DNA from: Spirodela intermedia
Taxonomy: Eukaryota > Streptophyta > Magnoliopsida > Alismatales > Araceae
Assembly (NCBI GenBank): GCA_902729315.2
Contig: LR746278.1
Span: 4,225,501 to 4,289,500 of the forward strand
Reading direction: 5' to 3'
Length of the DNA: 64,000 nucleotides
The notes beneath the pieces were generated by a model. That model saw only the letters and a program-made list of their open reading frames with translations, was not told the DNA's origin and searched no databases. Positions 12,321-23,747 of this stretch are shown here, piece by piece; position 1 is the stretch's first letter, and the number at the start of each line of letters is the position of its first letter. The translations under genes and the position numbers were made by a program.

Positions 12321-12929
12321 TCCCTCTCTCTCTCTCTCTACCTCTGTCTATTCCTACATCTCTTTCTCTCTTCAATCTGCTATTGAACGGAAGACGTGTT
12401 CAGTCGCATGTAATATATATTCTGCTCATTCTGTCTAAGGAGGGCGTGGGAGTGAATAGGCGGGATTTAAGAGAGAAAATAAAGGTGAAAATGAGTAATT
12501 TTTGACTGGTTCTCTGATTGGATGGGCATTTAAGGCCGAAGCGTCGGGACGCGCTCCCCGCCTGCCGGCCCACTCAAACCGTGCAATCTCGGCCGTCCGT
12601 TCACTCGAAATCAAGCGGCGCATGATTTTTACAAAAATAATTGGTTTTTTAGTCTGATTTCGTCATTTAAATAATCGGGCAGGATTTTAAAAATAAGTTT
12701 AAATGGGATTTTATTAGGAAGTGGGCCGAAAATGGAGTGGTTCAAGCCACTGGGCCCAATTAGCAGGGTTGGGCCCATCGTGGGTTCTAATGGCGTGTTT
12801 TGAAGTAATCACCAAGTTAATCGTGGTTAATGAGTTGGATTCTCTCTGCTCTTTTGAAAAGGCCCGCCCACCGCCTCTGCCTCCGCTTGCCCTAGAAAGA
12901 AGGGGGGACGTGGGAGCGGGAAGAAAGAC

Positions 12930-13904
12930 ATGGCGCCGCCTCGCGCCGCCATGCAGCCGACGAAACCGTCGCCGTCCCCCTCCTCGTCCGGCTTTTCCTC
13001 CACCTCCTCCGAAGAGGAGGAGAAGCCGCAGGCTCAGGCTAGCTTTCTCTCCCCACCCGGGAAGAAGCCACTCACCGCGGCGGCGCCGCCGCCGCTTCCC
13101 CCTTCTTCACTCCGCTCCGGCAGCGATGAGGAGGATGAAGAGGAGGAGGAGGATGGCGATGGCGATGGCGTTGAGTACGAGCCCCCTCCCAGGCCTCAGA
13201 AGGCCGCGCGGCCTACTCTGAGCGAGTCCGAGTCCGAGTCCGACTCCGACGCCGTCGTGCCGCCGCCTGCAGGTGGGAGGAAGATGGAGGAACCAGAAGT
13301 CAAGGAAGAGGAGGAGGAGGGCGGCGCCGTCAGTGGACGATCGGGGAAGAGGCCGTTCCAGAGGGTGTGGAAGCAGGAGGACGAGATCGCACTGCTCAAG
13401 GGGATGGCGGAGTTCCAGGCGGAGAACGGCGGCGCCGACCCCTCCTCCGCCGTCGACGCCTTCCAGGATCTCCTCCGTCGCCGGTCCATGCGTCTCGAGT
13501 TCAGCAGGTCCCAACTTGCCGACAAGATGCGCCGCCTCAGGAGGAAATACGAGGTTAACCTCCTCCGCGGGAAGAAAGGGAGCGGTCCGTCCTTCTCCAG
13601 GGCCCACGACATCGCCGCCTTCGAGCTCTCGAAGACCATCTGGCCGGGGAAGGAGAGGGCGAGCAACGCGGCTGAGCCCTGCTACCTGATGCTCCGGGAG
13701 GGGGTGGCGATGGTGGCGAGGGAGTGGGGGGAAGGTTCGCCGGCGGGGAAATGGATGTGGAGTGCCCTGCAGTGCCTGAAACCCGCCACCGCGAGGGCCT
13801 TGGAGGAGCGGTGGAGAAGGCATTTCATCGCAGGCATGAAGCTCCGCCTGGAGAGATATGATCTGACAAAGGAGCTCCTTGGGGCCATCGTCGGTCAGCC
13901 CTGA
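12930..13904 (+). CDS. GeBP/STKL-type DNA-binding protein (DUF573)
   Basis: Single-exon gene, 324 residues, of the GLABROUS1-enhancer-binding-protein-like family, plant-specific nuclear transcription regulators linked to cytokinin responses and trichome development. The N-terminal 140 residues are Ser/Pro-rich with acidic runs (EEDEEEEEDGDGDG). The DUF573 domain spans about 141-240, starting RPFQRVWKQEDEIALLKGM, with QLADKMRRLRRKYEVN and a close at FELSKTIWPGKE. A C-terminal block (WGEGSPAGKWMW then ALEERWRRHFIAGMKLRL) matches the family's second conserved region with a leucine-rich helix. Start at the first Met (MAPPRAAMQP); Met8 is possible. Strong G/C bias at third positions. The gene is divergent to the zinc-finger/PARP-like gene. 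No introns, as is common in this family. Confidence 0.9.
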   Translation: MAPPRAAMQPTKPSPSPSSSGFSSTSSEEEEKPQAQASFLSPPGKKPLTAAAPPPLPPSSLRSGSDEEDEEEEEDGDGDGVEYEPPPRPQKAARPTLSESESESDSDAVVPPPAGGRKMEEPEVKEEEEEGGAVSGRSGKRPFQRVWKQEDEIALLKGMAEFQAENGGADPSSAVDAFQDLLRRRSMRLEFSRSQLADKMRRLRRKYEVNLLRGKKGSGPSFSRAHDIAAFELSKTIWPGKERASNAAEPCYLMLREGVAMVAREWGEGSPAGKWMWSALQCLKPATARALEERWRRHFIAGMKLRLERYDLTKELLGAIVGQP

Positions 13905-14014
13905 AACCAAAACCAGTCGGACGGATTCCTCACCAGGTCTGTCCCCCTCCTCCCCGATTGAAGGAAGCTCAAGATCGAGGTTTCCTTCTTCTTCTGCATC
14001 ATCTGGTTGATCTC

Positions 14015-14320
14015 AATCCGCCGTCCTTGTGCAGAATTTTTGGCCTGGAGTTGCGCCATTCATGGGTGTCCTTCATGGAGGGAAGCTCTGCTGCTGCTGC
14101 TGCCGCTCCTTCCTCTGCGTCGAATCCGCCGTCCTTGTGCAGAACTTTTGGCCTGGACTTGCGCCATTCTTGGGTGTTCTTCAGGGAGGGAAGCTCTGCT
14201 GCTGCTGCTCCTTCCTCTGCATCGAATCCGCCGTCCTTGTGCACAATTCTTGGCCTGGAGTTGCGCCATTCTTGGGTGTTCCTCAGGGAGGGAGGAAGCT
14301 CTGTGTTTGCTGGTCGATTT
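14015..14320. repeat. Three-copy tandem repeat, 108- and 102-bp periods, after the GeBP gene
   Basis: Copies begin AATCCGCCGTCCTTGTGCA at 14015, 14123 and 14225, so the periods are 108 and 102 bp, both multiples of three. The 6-bp difference comes from a CTG-type trinucleotide run. Several frames on both strands stay open across the array, for example from the ATG at 13958 through 14335 on the plus strand. The array may lie in the GeBP 3' UTR; coding status is unknown. Confidence 0.9.
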
Positions 14321-14977
14321 TGCCACGTCCTGTGAATGCATACTCTTGAGAATGCATTACCGGGAATGGGTTCTCTTGCTGGCCGGCAGGCTTTTCTTTT
14401 AAAGAATTTTTTTAGATCATTCAGTCTTGTTTCTGCTTTCAAGGGGGGGTGGGGTCCACCTGATGGCCACCCCATATCCACGTGGCACTCTATCTTGGTT
14501 TGTGGGCCATTGGGCTATAGCGAGGGATGACCCATTAGTGGCGCATGGGGAAGCCCAGGGTTGGGCCTATAATGCGATGACCTTAATGGGCCTATCTATA
14601 GATATGGGGGCCCGGTGGGGATGGGTATCTAATGCCGGTGATTAATTAAGTTGAAAAAAGATGGCAGGCCCAATAAAGATGGGCGGCATCTGCAGTGGGG
14701 GCCCACTTGAGGGAGGTGGGCCGCGAAGCCAGGGAAGCCCACGGCCTTCCTTTCTGGGTTGTCAGGTGCTTCCCTTTGCTTTGCCAGTTGTGGAGAATCT
14801 AACGTCGACGGCTTTCCTTGCCTTTCCTTCCCCCGCGTGAGGAGGAATCCAGATACAGAGAGAAAGAAGAGAGAGAGAGAGAGAGAAGAGAAAAGGGAGA
14901 GAGGATTTTGGTTATGTACCCTTGTTATATCATTGCACTAGAAAACTATCGTGGAAGAGGAGTGAGAGTGAAAACAC

Positions 14978-14979
<2 letters not shown>

Positions 14980-15022
<43 letters not shown>
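14980..15022. repeat. (GA)n microsatellite
   Basis: Uninterrupted GA dinucleotides about 0.5 kb upstream of the DUF1218 gene start. Confidence 0.95.
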
Positions 15023-15026
<4 letters not shown>

Positions 15027-15165
15027 ATGTAGCAGGGGAGGCAAGAGTGAGCAGATACATATATATATATATATATCTATATGGGTTTGCGTTCATACCC
15101 TCGGTCAAATCGAAAAGAGTACCTATCATGAGGAAGAGTAAGAGTAAGGCATATCGAGAGGTTTA

Positions 15166-15168
<3 letters not shown>

Positions 15169-15212
<44 letters not shown>
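15169..15212. repeat. (GA)n microsatellite
   Basis: Second long GA array upstream of the DUF1218 gene, about 320 bp before its ATG. Confidence 0.95.
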
Positions 15213-15215
<3 letters not shown>

Positions 15216-15468
15216 GTCCAATTTGACTAAAAAATGTCAAAGGGGAGGAAGGCAAGTGTGGGGACAGGAGATTTGGGCGCATCATTATTCCTCTTTTAGT
15301 ATTATTATATGCAGAAGATATCATGGGGGAGAGAGGGAGAAGAGAGAGTTGGAGCAGATTACTGATAAAACCCTAAAAAATGGAGGAGGCCTTCGCCTTT
15401 AAAGGAGTTCGCTCGTTACAGGCTTAACTCACAGAGGAGAACCTCGTTTTCAGAAGCTGAAACTCGAA

Positions 15469-15471
<3 letters not shown>

Positions 15472-15506
<35 letters not shown>
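15472..15506 (+). repeat. (CT)n tract just upstream of a start codon
   Basis: A CT array ending about 24 bp before the DUF1218 ATG at 15530, so very probably in its 5' UTR. Such tracts are potential sites for GAGA-binding BASIC PENTACYSTEINE factors; this is inference from motif type only. Confidence 0.9.
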
Positions 15507-15514
<8 letters not shown>

Positions 15515-15529
15515 CTCGTCTTCGACAAG

Positions 15530-17001
15530 ATGGTTATCAAGGCCGTGGGCTGCCTCCTGATACTGATACTCGACGTGGTCGCCGGCGTTCTCGGCATCGA
15601 GGCTCAGATATCTCAGAACAAGGTCACTCAGCTCTCTTTCTCTCTCTCTCTCGCTCTCTCTCCTCTTCTGATATCAAACAAGATTGGCAAAAATCCCATG
15701 ATTTCTCCACAAAATTCGTTCGAGTATGAAAAACACAGAGTGCAACTTGTCATTTCATTCGCGCGATCACCTCCGACAGATGGAAGATAAAAAAAAATCT
15801 AAAAAAAGATTCTGAGATTCTGGGCAAATCTCCTCGCTTCCGTAATTAAAAGAAATGGACAAAATCCGACGGTTTTCTTCGCATAATTCGTCAAACTCTT
15901 TGATCGTGATCTTCTTTTTGCCGATATTTCTTGGGTTGTTAGTGTTTCTCTCTTCTGCTCTTCAGGGGAAGCATGTGAAGGTGCTGTTCTTCGAGTGCAA
16001 GGAGCCCAGCCATGAGGCCTACAGGCTGGGGCTCGCGGCGGCGGCGCTTCTAGGGGTCGCCCACGTCGTCGCCAATCTGCTGGGGGGCTGCAACTGCATC
16101 TGCTCCAAAGAGGAGATGGGGAGGTCCTCTGCCGGCAGGAAGTTGGCGTCGGGGGCTCTCATCGTCTCATGGTAATCTTCGCCGCAGGTTCTTCCTCCCA
16201 GATGTCTGTTTGGCAAAGAGAGGATGCGTGATCTCTCTCTCTCTCTCTCTCTCCTCCCATCCCGTTCCTTCTTCTGTATGGAATATCTCTAAAATCCTTG
16301 CCAAAGTGAGTCTCTTTTTCCTTTACTCCTTCCTCTCTCTCATCGTCTGTCCTGAATTCATCTAAAACCCCACGCCATAGGAAGCCCTTATTCTTTCTTT
16401 TTTCTCTCGTTTCTCTCTCTACCCTCCCTCTCCTCCGTAACGATTTCTGTAAGAACCCATGCGAGACTCAGCCTTTTCTCGGTGTAAAGTGAACCAGAAT
16501 TTCGCTCACCCCATCAAAACTTCCTCACCCAATTATCTTCTTCATCATCATGGGCAATATACATGAAAAAAAATCATTCTTGGCAGCGAAATTGGCTTTT
16601 TTCTCGCACAATAAAATCTCCACGACTCGGCCATCCATATGCCATCTGGTTTATTTCATGTAAGACTCGATGAAACCCATTATCCATATCCGTTGCCGCC
16701 TGAATAACCCTCACTAACTTGGAGCAGGATCGTCTTCCTGGTGGGCTTCTCCCTGCTGCTCACTGGGGCCATGTCCAACTCCAAGTCCCGGGCCACCTGC
16801 GGGCTGGCCCACCACAATTTCCTCTCTGTAGGCGGCATCCTCTGCTTCGTCCATGCGCTCTTCTGCATGGTCTACTGTGGCTTGGCGGCAGCAGCCCACT
16901 GGGAAGACAAGAGGATGAGGCGGAAGGAGGCCGCGGCTCACACGAACAGGGAGGAAGCGCCACGTGTGGGAGACGGGCACCCGGTGGCGATCCAAAGCTG
17001 A
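15530..17001 (+). CDS. DUF1218 family membrane protein
   Basis: Three exons (15530-15622, 15966-16171, 16728-17001; GT-AG, in phase) give 190 residues. This is a plant-specific DUF1218 protein, the family that includes Arabidopsis VCC and relatives with roles in vein patterning and leaf symmetry; the biochemical function is unknown. Visible features: an N-terminal hydrophobic segment (VGCLLILILDVVAGVLG) acting as signal or first helix; the conserved ECKEPSHEAYRLGLAAAALL; the Cys motif GGCNCICSKEE; a third hydrophobic segment after KLASGALIVSW; the signature SNSKSRATCGLAHHNFLSVG; and a fourth helix at GGILCFVHALFCMVY. The C-terminal tail is hydrophilic. The length is normal for the family. The first start is supported by the signal-like N terminus. 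The 3' flank runs into an old LTR within about 170 bp. Confidence 0.91.
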
Positions 17002-17171
17002 AGGGCAGTGACCATCATGATATCATGGAGGGGATGTTGTCCTCCCAAGTTTGTACCTCTACATCGGCGATGTTGTTTGAGCTCGCAGTGTCGATGACGG
17101 TCATCCAAAGTTGGAGACCTTTGGTTCACTATTCACGGTGTGACTGTCTTCTAATGGTCATGTGTGTGTAA

Positions 17172-17356
17172 GTGACCGAGGATTTCTCCGAACTATGTAA
17201 GTTTCTGGTGCAACATTTATTCGTGTTTTTTTCACTTGTATTCTATCTTGTTATATCGATGTATTTTTTTTTGATTCCTTCGGCATATCCACACTTGGTG
17301 GGTATCATGTTTTGCAATTCATCTTCCATTGTATTTGTACCTCTGTTATTACAACA
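17172..17356 (+). repeat. Putative 5' LTR remnant of the fossil copia element
   Basis: Shares a diverged block with 23093-23289, including TGGTGGGTA, GCATGTT-like, CATCTTCC-like and TTATtACAACA segments in the same order, and ends directly before a primer-binding-site-like sequence. The left boundary is not visible. Confidence 0.5.
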
Positions 17357-18297
17357 TTTAGTATCAAACCCACGTTCGTGTTACTTTACCAGGTTTGATG
17401 CTACAAATATATCAACGAAAAAGTTTAAGCTTTCAAAATTCAATGACAAGATTGATTTTTGTTTTAAGATAGAAGAGGGTCAAGGCTATCCTAGAGCTAT
17501 AAGGATTACACAAGACACTTTATAAATAAGAAATACATAAATTTTTGAGTGATGATGACTATATGTATTATATTTGAAAGTATTGTCAAAGTAGATATTG
17601 CTATTAATATCTGGAAGAAGATCAATAAATGTCAAAATATCTTGAAAAATGAGTTATATTTGAAGAAGTTGTCTTCATTTAATAAACTGATCTCACAACT
17701 TCATAATTTAGAAGGTAAGGTAGAGGAAGGGGATCAAGCTATTTTTCTCCCCTCTTCACTACCTTAGTATGATGATCACTTTGTGACCACAATCGCACTC
17801 AGAATTTAATAGTAGATAGTTTGAGTCAAGATATAGGGTACTAAAAAAAAAAGTGGCAAGAAAAGTTGATTCAAATGTAGGTAGAAGGAATGATAAATGT
17901 CACTAATTCAATGGAGATGGTAATTGAAAAATAGATTGTCTTGAGCTTCAAGATGAGTTGACGTAAAAAGGAAAAGAACTAGTTGCAGAAACTAGAATCA
18001 CTTCTTATTAAGTATGGATCACTATGACCAATTATTTATTGATTTTGAATGCTCCTATCAATATGTGCCTATTTATATATATATATATATATTTTGTGTA
18101 TCTCATAAAGAATGTAAAGTTCTCAAGGGAAATAATAAAAAGGGTAAAATTGTTGGGATAAGAACTAAAAAAATCAAGATGTTTGATGCAATCATTATAT
18201 GTTTGAAACATGTTGTGTATACCTAACCTAATAAAAAAGTCTTATCCCTTTATGTGATGATCTTGATGCAAATGATTATTTTAATTAACACTATTTT

Positions 18298-18325
18298 AAA
18301 AATAAAATAAAATAAAATAAAATAA
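18298..18325. repeat. (AAAAT)n microsatellite
   Basis: Pentanucleotide AAAAT-type run within the fossil retroelement. Confidence 0.85.
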
Positions 18326-19064
18326 TATGAAGGAAGAGAAAAATAGACCACTATATAAGTTTCTCAGTAAAACTATAACAAATGATACTCAATTATTACA
18401 TCTTAGTTTGAAGATGATAAAGTGATGTTGGAATTACACAATAGAAAAATATCCAAGGTTATTATATCTTGCAAGTTTGATTTTTGTAAATGGTATTCCT
18501 GAAAAATAGTACAAGGTTCAATTTGTCATATCTACTGAGAGAAGTAAGAATATTTCTAATCATACATTTGGAATATATCTCCAATAATTGCACATAAGAG
18601 CATGATACTGTTTAATTTTTTTGATATTTCTGGAATAAGTCATAAGTGTTTGACACATTTAATCATAAACAAATAAAGATGAAGGAAAAATATAAATATA
18701 TATTGAACTTTAATGTATTGACAATAATAGAGAGTACATTTGAAATTTTGAAGATTTTTAATTTAAAGAGGACATACTTCATCATTTGACTATCCCACAC
18801 ATGCCATAATAGGAAGTAAGTGAAAGAATGGCCATGATACTATTTGAGAGAGTATGTTGTATGAAATTAATTTTAGGTCAAGCCAACTAACACTGTGTGA
18901 TATAGTAATTTTTTTGTCTTTACATCATTTGGATATGATAAACTAGTAAATTAATTTATCTACTTTTTTAGATGCCTACTTATACCTTAATGTAGAGTGA
19001 TGCCTTTTATATTATATGACATTATGAGGTACTAAGAAGGGTTGGTGAATTGGACCTCACTCCA

Positions 19065-21415
19065 TCATTCATTGCTTTATCTTTGAAAGAAACTTGGTTT
19101 TTCACACAAAGAGTTTATAGTGGTTTGGCCTACTTGACCTACTTGACCTATTTGACCTACTTGACCTACTTCACTCTCTAAAGGCCACATCTTTAGGGCC
19201 CTGATAACTCTCATTAATTACATGATAAAATGCTTAATATTTTATAATTTATTATTTAATTTTACATAAATAGTTATGATTTTATTTAATCTAGAAAAAA
19301 TTATATTAAACTTATTTATATGGTTATATTGTTAATTTTTAGAAATTACATGATGAAATTGACTATGAAATATTTTGATAGATTTTCTCAATGATTAGTT
19401 TTAGTACCAAAATGCTTCTATGTTAATTGCATTTATTTCTAAATTTTTCCTTACTTTTCTTAATTTTTCTTGAGCTTAATAATATAATAATAAAATATAA
19501 ATACAATAATATTTTCTTTTTTAAGGTTTTCTGCATCAACAATGTATGTAACAAATACAACGAGAAGTTCAACAGATGATTCGACGAAATCGACAGAAAT
19601 AACACACAAGAAGATGGAAAAATACTGGAGGAGGAAGAAGGGGGCATCTTTGATCTATCTATCACTCCCCACAACTATTTTCTCTCTCCTCCAATGGTGA
19701 TGAATGTCGAATTCGCCTAAATCATCTAATATGATACAAACGATAGATTTCTTCTCGATTTCTCCCTGATTCAGCCATTATAGAAGTTGAACTTCATCCA
19801 AGAACTTGTCCCATTCTTCGCCCGATACAAATAGTGAAGAATTTCTTCCAAGGATCTTTCTTCAGACACCATGGCATGCTCGGAGTCGAAACAACCATCA
19901 ATTGGTTCCAACAAGTGATAGTTATTGGGATCGTCATTCATCGATTGAAGATTGTGTAGGAATCCATTCGGTACACTGCGCATACACAAATAGATCGAAT
20001 TCGAATGGAAATTTGATCGTCGACTGTTCCATCCATTCTTCTGTAAAACTTGAATCTTTGCATAATTTTACTTTATTTTTAATTTATAAAAGGTTCCATT
20101 CAGTTCTACATTGTGTTACAAATAATTTCTCTTTTAAAATCAAAGTTTATTTCTAAGTATTTTGGCTTTGATTTTAAGAAGTATGACTTGACGTATTTTC
20201 GGCGACTCGAATTTGAGGGTGTTCTTCTTGGACTGACGTTGGCTGATGTCATAATCCCTAATTTCTTATTTAGAATTATTTATATTAATTTTCACAATTA
20301 AAAATTCTAAAAAATTAATCTATCAATTAAAAATTATAAATATAATTAACTAATTACTTATCTTCCTTATGTTTGACCTGGAAAAGCCTTATAAAATTAA
20401 ATTAATCTAAATTGGATTATTTCCAGCATTTATAAATTATAAATTTGCTGAATTTTCTTTACATGACAGAAAATATTCAATCAGGCCCTCTAAACCTTTA
20501 AAAAATATAATAAATTATCAGACTTCAGCCACCTTCATTGAATTTAAAGGCTTCAGACAAATCAAAAGTTTTCCTCCAAAACCTTTTTCTAGCTCATCTA
20601 GAGGAGTACATTCTCTCTTCTAGATTCATTGTTCCAAGGGACTAAATTAGATTAGCAGTCACTCATCTCTTCTAGATTTAACAACTCCTGGATGTTAATA
20701 GGATTACCACTCGATTAATTGCCTCTAAATTCAAGTGAGCACAAAATGTGCTATAAAATACAAAGTAAATGGGTAACCATTCTAAATATTGAAGTTCAAA
20801 ATGTCTAAAGATGTGAAATGATTTACTTGAATGGTGAAGAAACTCTTGGATAAAGAAAATTTTGAAAGCATTATGTCAATGGATCTTCCTTTCTTTTAGA
20901 TGCCCAAGGATGAAAAATCTTCACATCAACTCAGAGGAAAAGGCTGGTCATGATGCTCTTTTGTCTGTTTTTCTCTCCTTTTGCTCAATACTAATGTGGC
21001 CAGAAACACCCTTTTATGTGCAACATATTGAGATGTCTAATGACCACTTGCAAAAAGTGAATAACAATCAGTTTTGGGATATGTTTGTCCCTAAAATTTA
21101 AACTCTATAAACAATCATTAATCTTGTAAAACTCATAAAAAATCTGTGTCTATGAATTTTGATGCTCCATTTGTTGCACCATGGTACTCTTTTAATTATT
21201 TTTTCAAAAAGTAGATGCATACTTGTGACATTAGCTTGCATCCAAAATCTATTTTTTTCATGTGAAGTAATTTTTTTTAGACCATTTGCTCTTGAGTGAA
21301 TTCATCTCAATTTCAAGACTTTGTGTAATAACAAAAACTTATATCATCTTAACATACAATTATATTATTTTACACCTTATTGATTTATCTTTGCATATAT
21401 TTTATCATCACCAAA
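19065..21415. other. AT-rich stretch inside the fossil element (possible nested insertion)
   Basis: No recognisable protein. It includes a 9-bp minisatellite at 19129-19173 and AT-rich, LTR-like sequence near 19200-19560 and 20270-20420. It lies between two parts of a copia integrase relic, so it may itself be an inserted repeat; its identity is unknown. Confidence 0.4.
19129..19173. repeat. 9-bp minisatellite, five copies
   Basis: Five tandem units of the form CCTACTTGA, with single-base variants (CCTATTTGA, CCTACTTCA). Confidence 0.9.
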
Positions 21416-22923
21416 ACTATTTAAGCTCTCAAAGACAGAAAAATAGACGTGTGAAAGCAAAGTAATTTTTTAGGAAATCAGGAGTGTGTCAAGGGTTATA
21501 CATGATGGAATCCAATAACTAATAAGATATAGCCATTGTTATTTTACTAAATTATCGGATATGGCTATTAGTGAGAATAATACTAGCAACTTGATTCATG
21601 TACAACTAAATGAAGTGACAAATAAAATTAGGAAAAAATAAAATGATACTTATGTCACAATGACTATACAATTAAATTAGAAGAATGCTTATTCAAGAAG
21701 TGAAGTTTATCACTAAAATTAGAAGAATGCCTATCCAAATGAATATGACGTTATTTTGTCTCTCAAATATTCACGAGGTGAAGTTTATCACTAAAATTTA
21801 ATAATATTATGGCTAATTCATTTTTTTCTTATCTATTTTGACCTTACAACATTTCAAGAGGCAATTGAGAGTGAGGACAATGCAGAATATTTGATTTTCA
21901 TAAAAAAATAGATAACTTATATTCAAAAGAATAACACTTTGGTATACCATATTGGTATACTTTATATGATATTTTCGAATAAATTTCCATAAAAATATAA
22001 TAGTTAAATCAAGCTACTAAAATTTTAAATCTCTTATAACTATCATAGCAAGCATAATTCTAATAAAAAAGCGTTTTAGAGCAATTGATAAAGTTTCAAC
22101 ATTTTGATACCTTTCTTCCACCCAAATTCTTTTTATATTAAAAAAGTCTTATATTTGAGTGGTTCATAAAATTAAAAAAATTAATTTCCCATACACCCTT
22201 TTGCAGCTATCTATCTTATTGCTCTTGTAAAGTTTCTATATAAAATATTTCAAATATGCACTTTACATTTAAACTAATAATGAAACCTTTAAGTTGTAAA
22301 GGATTTTTTAAATAATTCAGAAAATAAATTAATGATTTCAAATGTAAATAGCATCCAAATCATTGCAAACAAAATATGGTCACAAATATCATCACTAGGG
22401 TCTCCTATTGGCACTTTACACCACTCATTTGCAATTGCTTAGAACTTGTAATAATTACATTAAATTCAGGTATGAAGAATAGCAAACTTTGAAAGTAAGG
22501 AATGATTCCATGTACAAACCTAATATATATCTATATTATTAAATTCTTAGCATGTGGTGCCTTCATCCCAACACTTTAAATTACATATATGAGCACTTTT
22601 CATACTAAAATCATTCTTTCCTATCCTTGAGTATAAAAAATAATTTTGATTTAAAATGTATCAACTAAATAAAATAATGACAGTGTTTATCTTTAAATTT
22701 TTTCACGAATCTCAAATTATGAGCATTAGGTATCATCTTTATGTTATCATTTGGACATTTTAAAAGATGCTGCAAATATATCATAATCATTACTTCAAAA
22801 AAGAGTGTCTGAATGGGTTCTCAAATTATGTTTAATAAAAATTAATAATTTTATCATTTGATTATACATATATGGATTGATCGTTATCAGGACATTCAGG
22901 ACAATCAAGGCTCCTGAAGCCAA

Positions 22924-22925
<2 letters not shown>

Positions 22926-22960
<35 letters not shown>
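22926..22960. repeat. (CT)n microsatellite
   Basis: Uninterrupted CT run in or beside the 3' LTR-like region of the fossil element. Confidence 0.93.
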
Positions 22961-22962
<2 letters not shown>

Positions 22963-23092
22963 TATTTAAGGAAAAATAGAGATGGACAGAGTGAGACTAT
23001 TGAGAATTTTTATTCTTTTTCATGGGAGGTCCTTATTCAAAATTGGTGGGTTTATAGGGTACATCATCTTAAAGAGTTGTTTATCATTGCAT

Positions 23093-23289
23093 TGAGGAAA
23101 TTTCTCTTTTAAGGTCTTGTTTTGTTTATTCTTTCACTTAAATATTTCTTGTATATATTTGTGAATCATTCCTGCATAGTTTTTACTTTTATTTTATCTT
23201 GTTGTGGTTCTTTGTCACACACATGGTGGGTAGCATGTTCTGGGATTCGTCTTCCGCTGTTGGTATCTGTGCCTTTCATTATCACAACA
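23093..23289 (+). repeat. Putative 3' LTR remnant of the fossil copia element
   Basis: Matches 17172-17356 in order and orientation and ends TTATCACAACA. Upstream (22861-23092) may be the rest of the LTR and includes a (CT)n tract at 22926-22960. Confidence 0.5.
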
Positions 23290-23700
23290 TCGATAATCTT
23301 TGAATATTTATTTAAAGCTCATGACTTTGAACCTGGTTGCGTCAGTTCCACATAAATACTGATGCACGGTGATAGTCTTTGCTTTGAGGGCGGACAGGGA
23401 CTGGGGTGAACGGGACCATAATACCAAGATGATGACATTCAACCTGCCAAAGGCCTAAATTGAAGTCCATTGACCATCCCCATCTGTGTCATAATAATAA
23501 TTTATTTCAACTTTCCCAGCATCTGAATATTATTTTGCAAAGAGCCATTGGGTCTAATCACGTGTTCTCAATAATGTTGATTAATGAGGCCAAATCACCC
23601 AAATTGCAATCGTTTTCGTGATTGAAACAAACTGTTTGACATTGCTTCTCAAGGGGAAGCGTGCCAAAGAATGAGAATAGCCCACGCATTTATTGGTACG

Positions 23701-23747
<47 letters not shown>

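Larger units (their letters stand above)
11723..12929. other. Divergent intergenic region (candidate shared promoter space)
   Basis: This separates the minus-strand zinc-finger/PARP-like gene from the plus-strand GeBP gene. It contains (GA)n at 11853-11884, CT-rich stretches and a two-copy 120-bp tandem duplication (12081-12320). No coding region is supported here. Confidence 0.65.
13905..15529. other. Intergenic region with tandem and GA repeats
   Basis: Between the GeBP gene and the DUF1218 gene. It holds the tandem repeat 14015-14320, a GC-moderate stretch without features (14335-14860), then GA/AT microsatellites at 14868-14886, 14980-15022, 15058-15078, 15169-15212 and 15472-15506. I see no supported gene. 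Confidence 0.65.
17172..23289 (+). mobile_element. Fossil Ty1/copia LTR retrotransposon, probably split by a later insertion
   Basis: Degraded copia pieces occur in order on the plus strand. A 3' LTR-like segment ends ACAACA at 17356, followed by TTTAGTATCAAA, a decayed primer-binding site. Gag-like peptides lie at 17400-17800 (KKFKLSKFN, LYLKKLSSFNKLISQLHNLE). A protease-region relic is at 18040-18230, integrase relics at 18760-18900 (SERMAMILFERVCCM) and the integrase C-terminal motif (VKGYT then WNPITNKI) at 21480-21540. An RT N-terminal relic (TTFQEAIESEDNAEYL) is at 21840-21940. A second LTR-like segment ends ACAACA at 23289. Stops and frameshifts are everywhere. The 2.3-kb gap between 19.06 and 21.42 kb inside integrase suggests a nested insertion. 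Boundaries are approximate. Confidence 0.6.

Noticed and set aside
13107-13910. 267-codon minus-strand open frame
   Set aside because: Antisense of the GeBP gene, caused by high GC3.
19129-19173. Short regularly repeated units considered as a CRISPR-like array
   Set aside because: The repeats are directly adjacent with no spacers and the DNA is plant nuclear; it is a minisatellite.
20862-21101. 79-codon open frame inside the fossil element
   Set aside because: No clear match to copia or any other protein; left as part of the unexplained AT-rich stretch.
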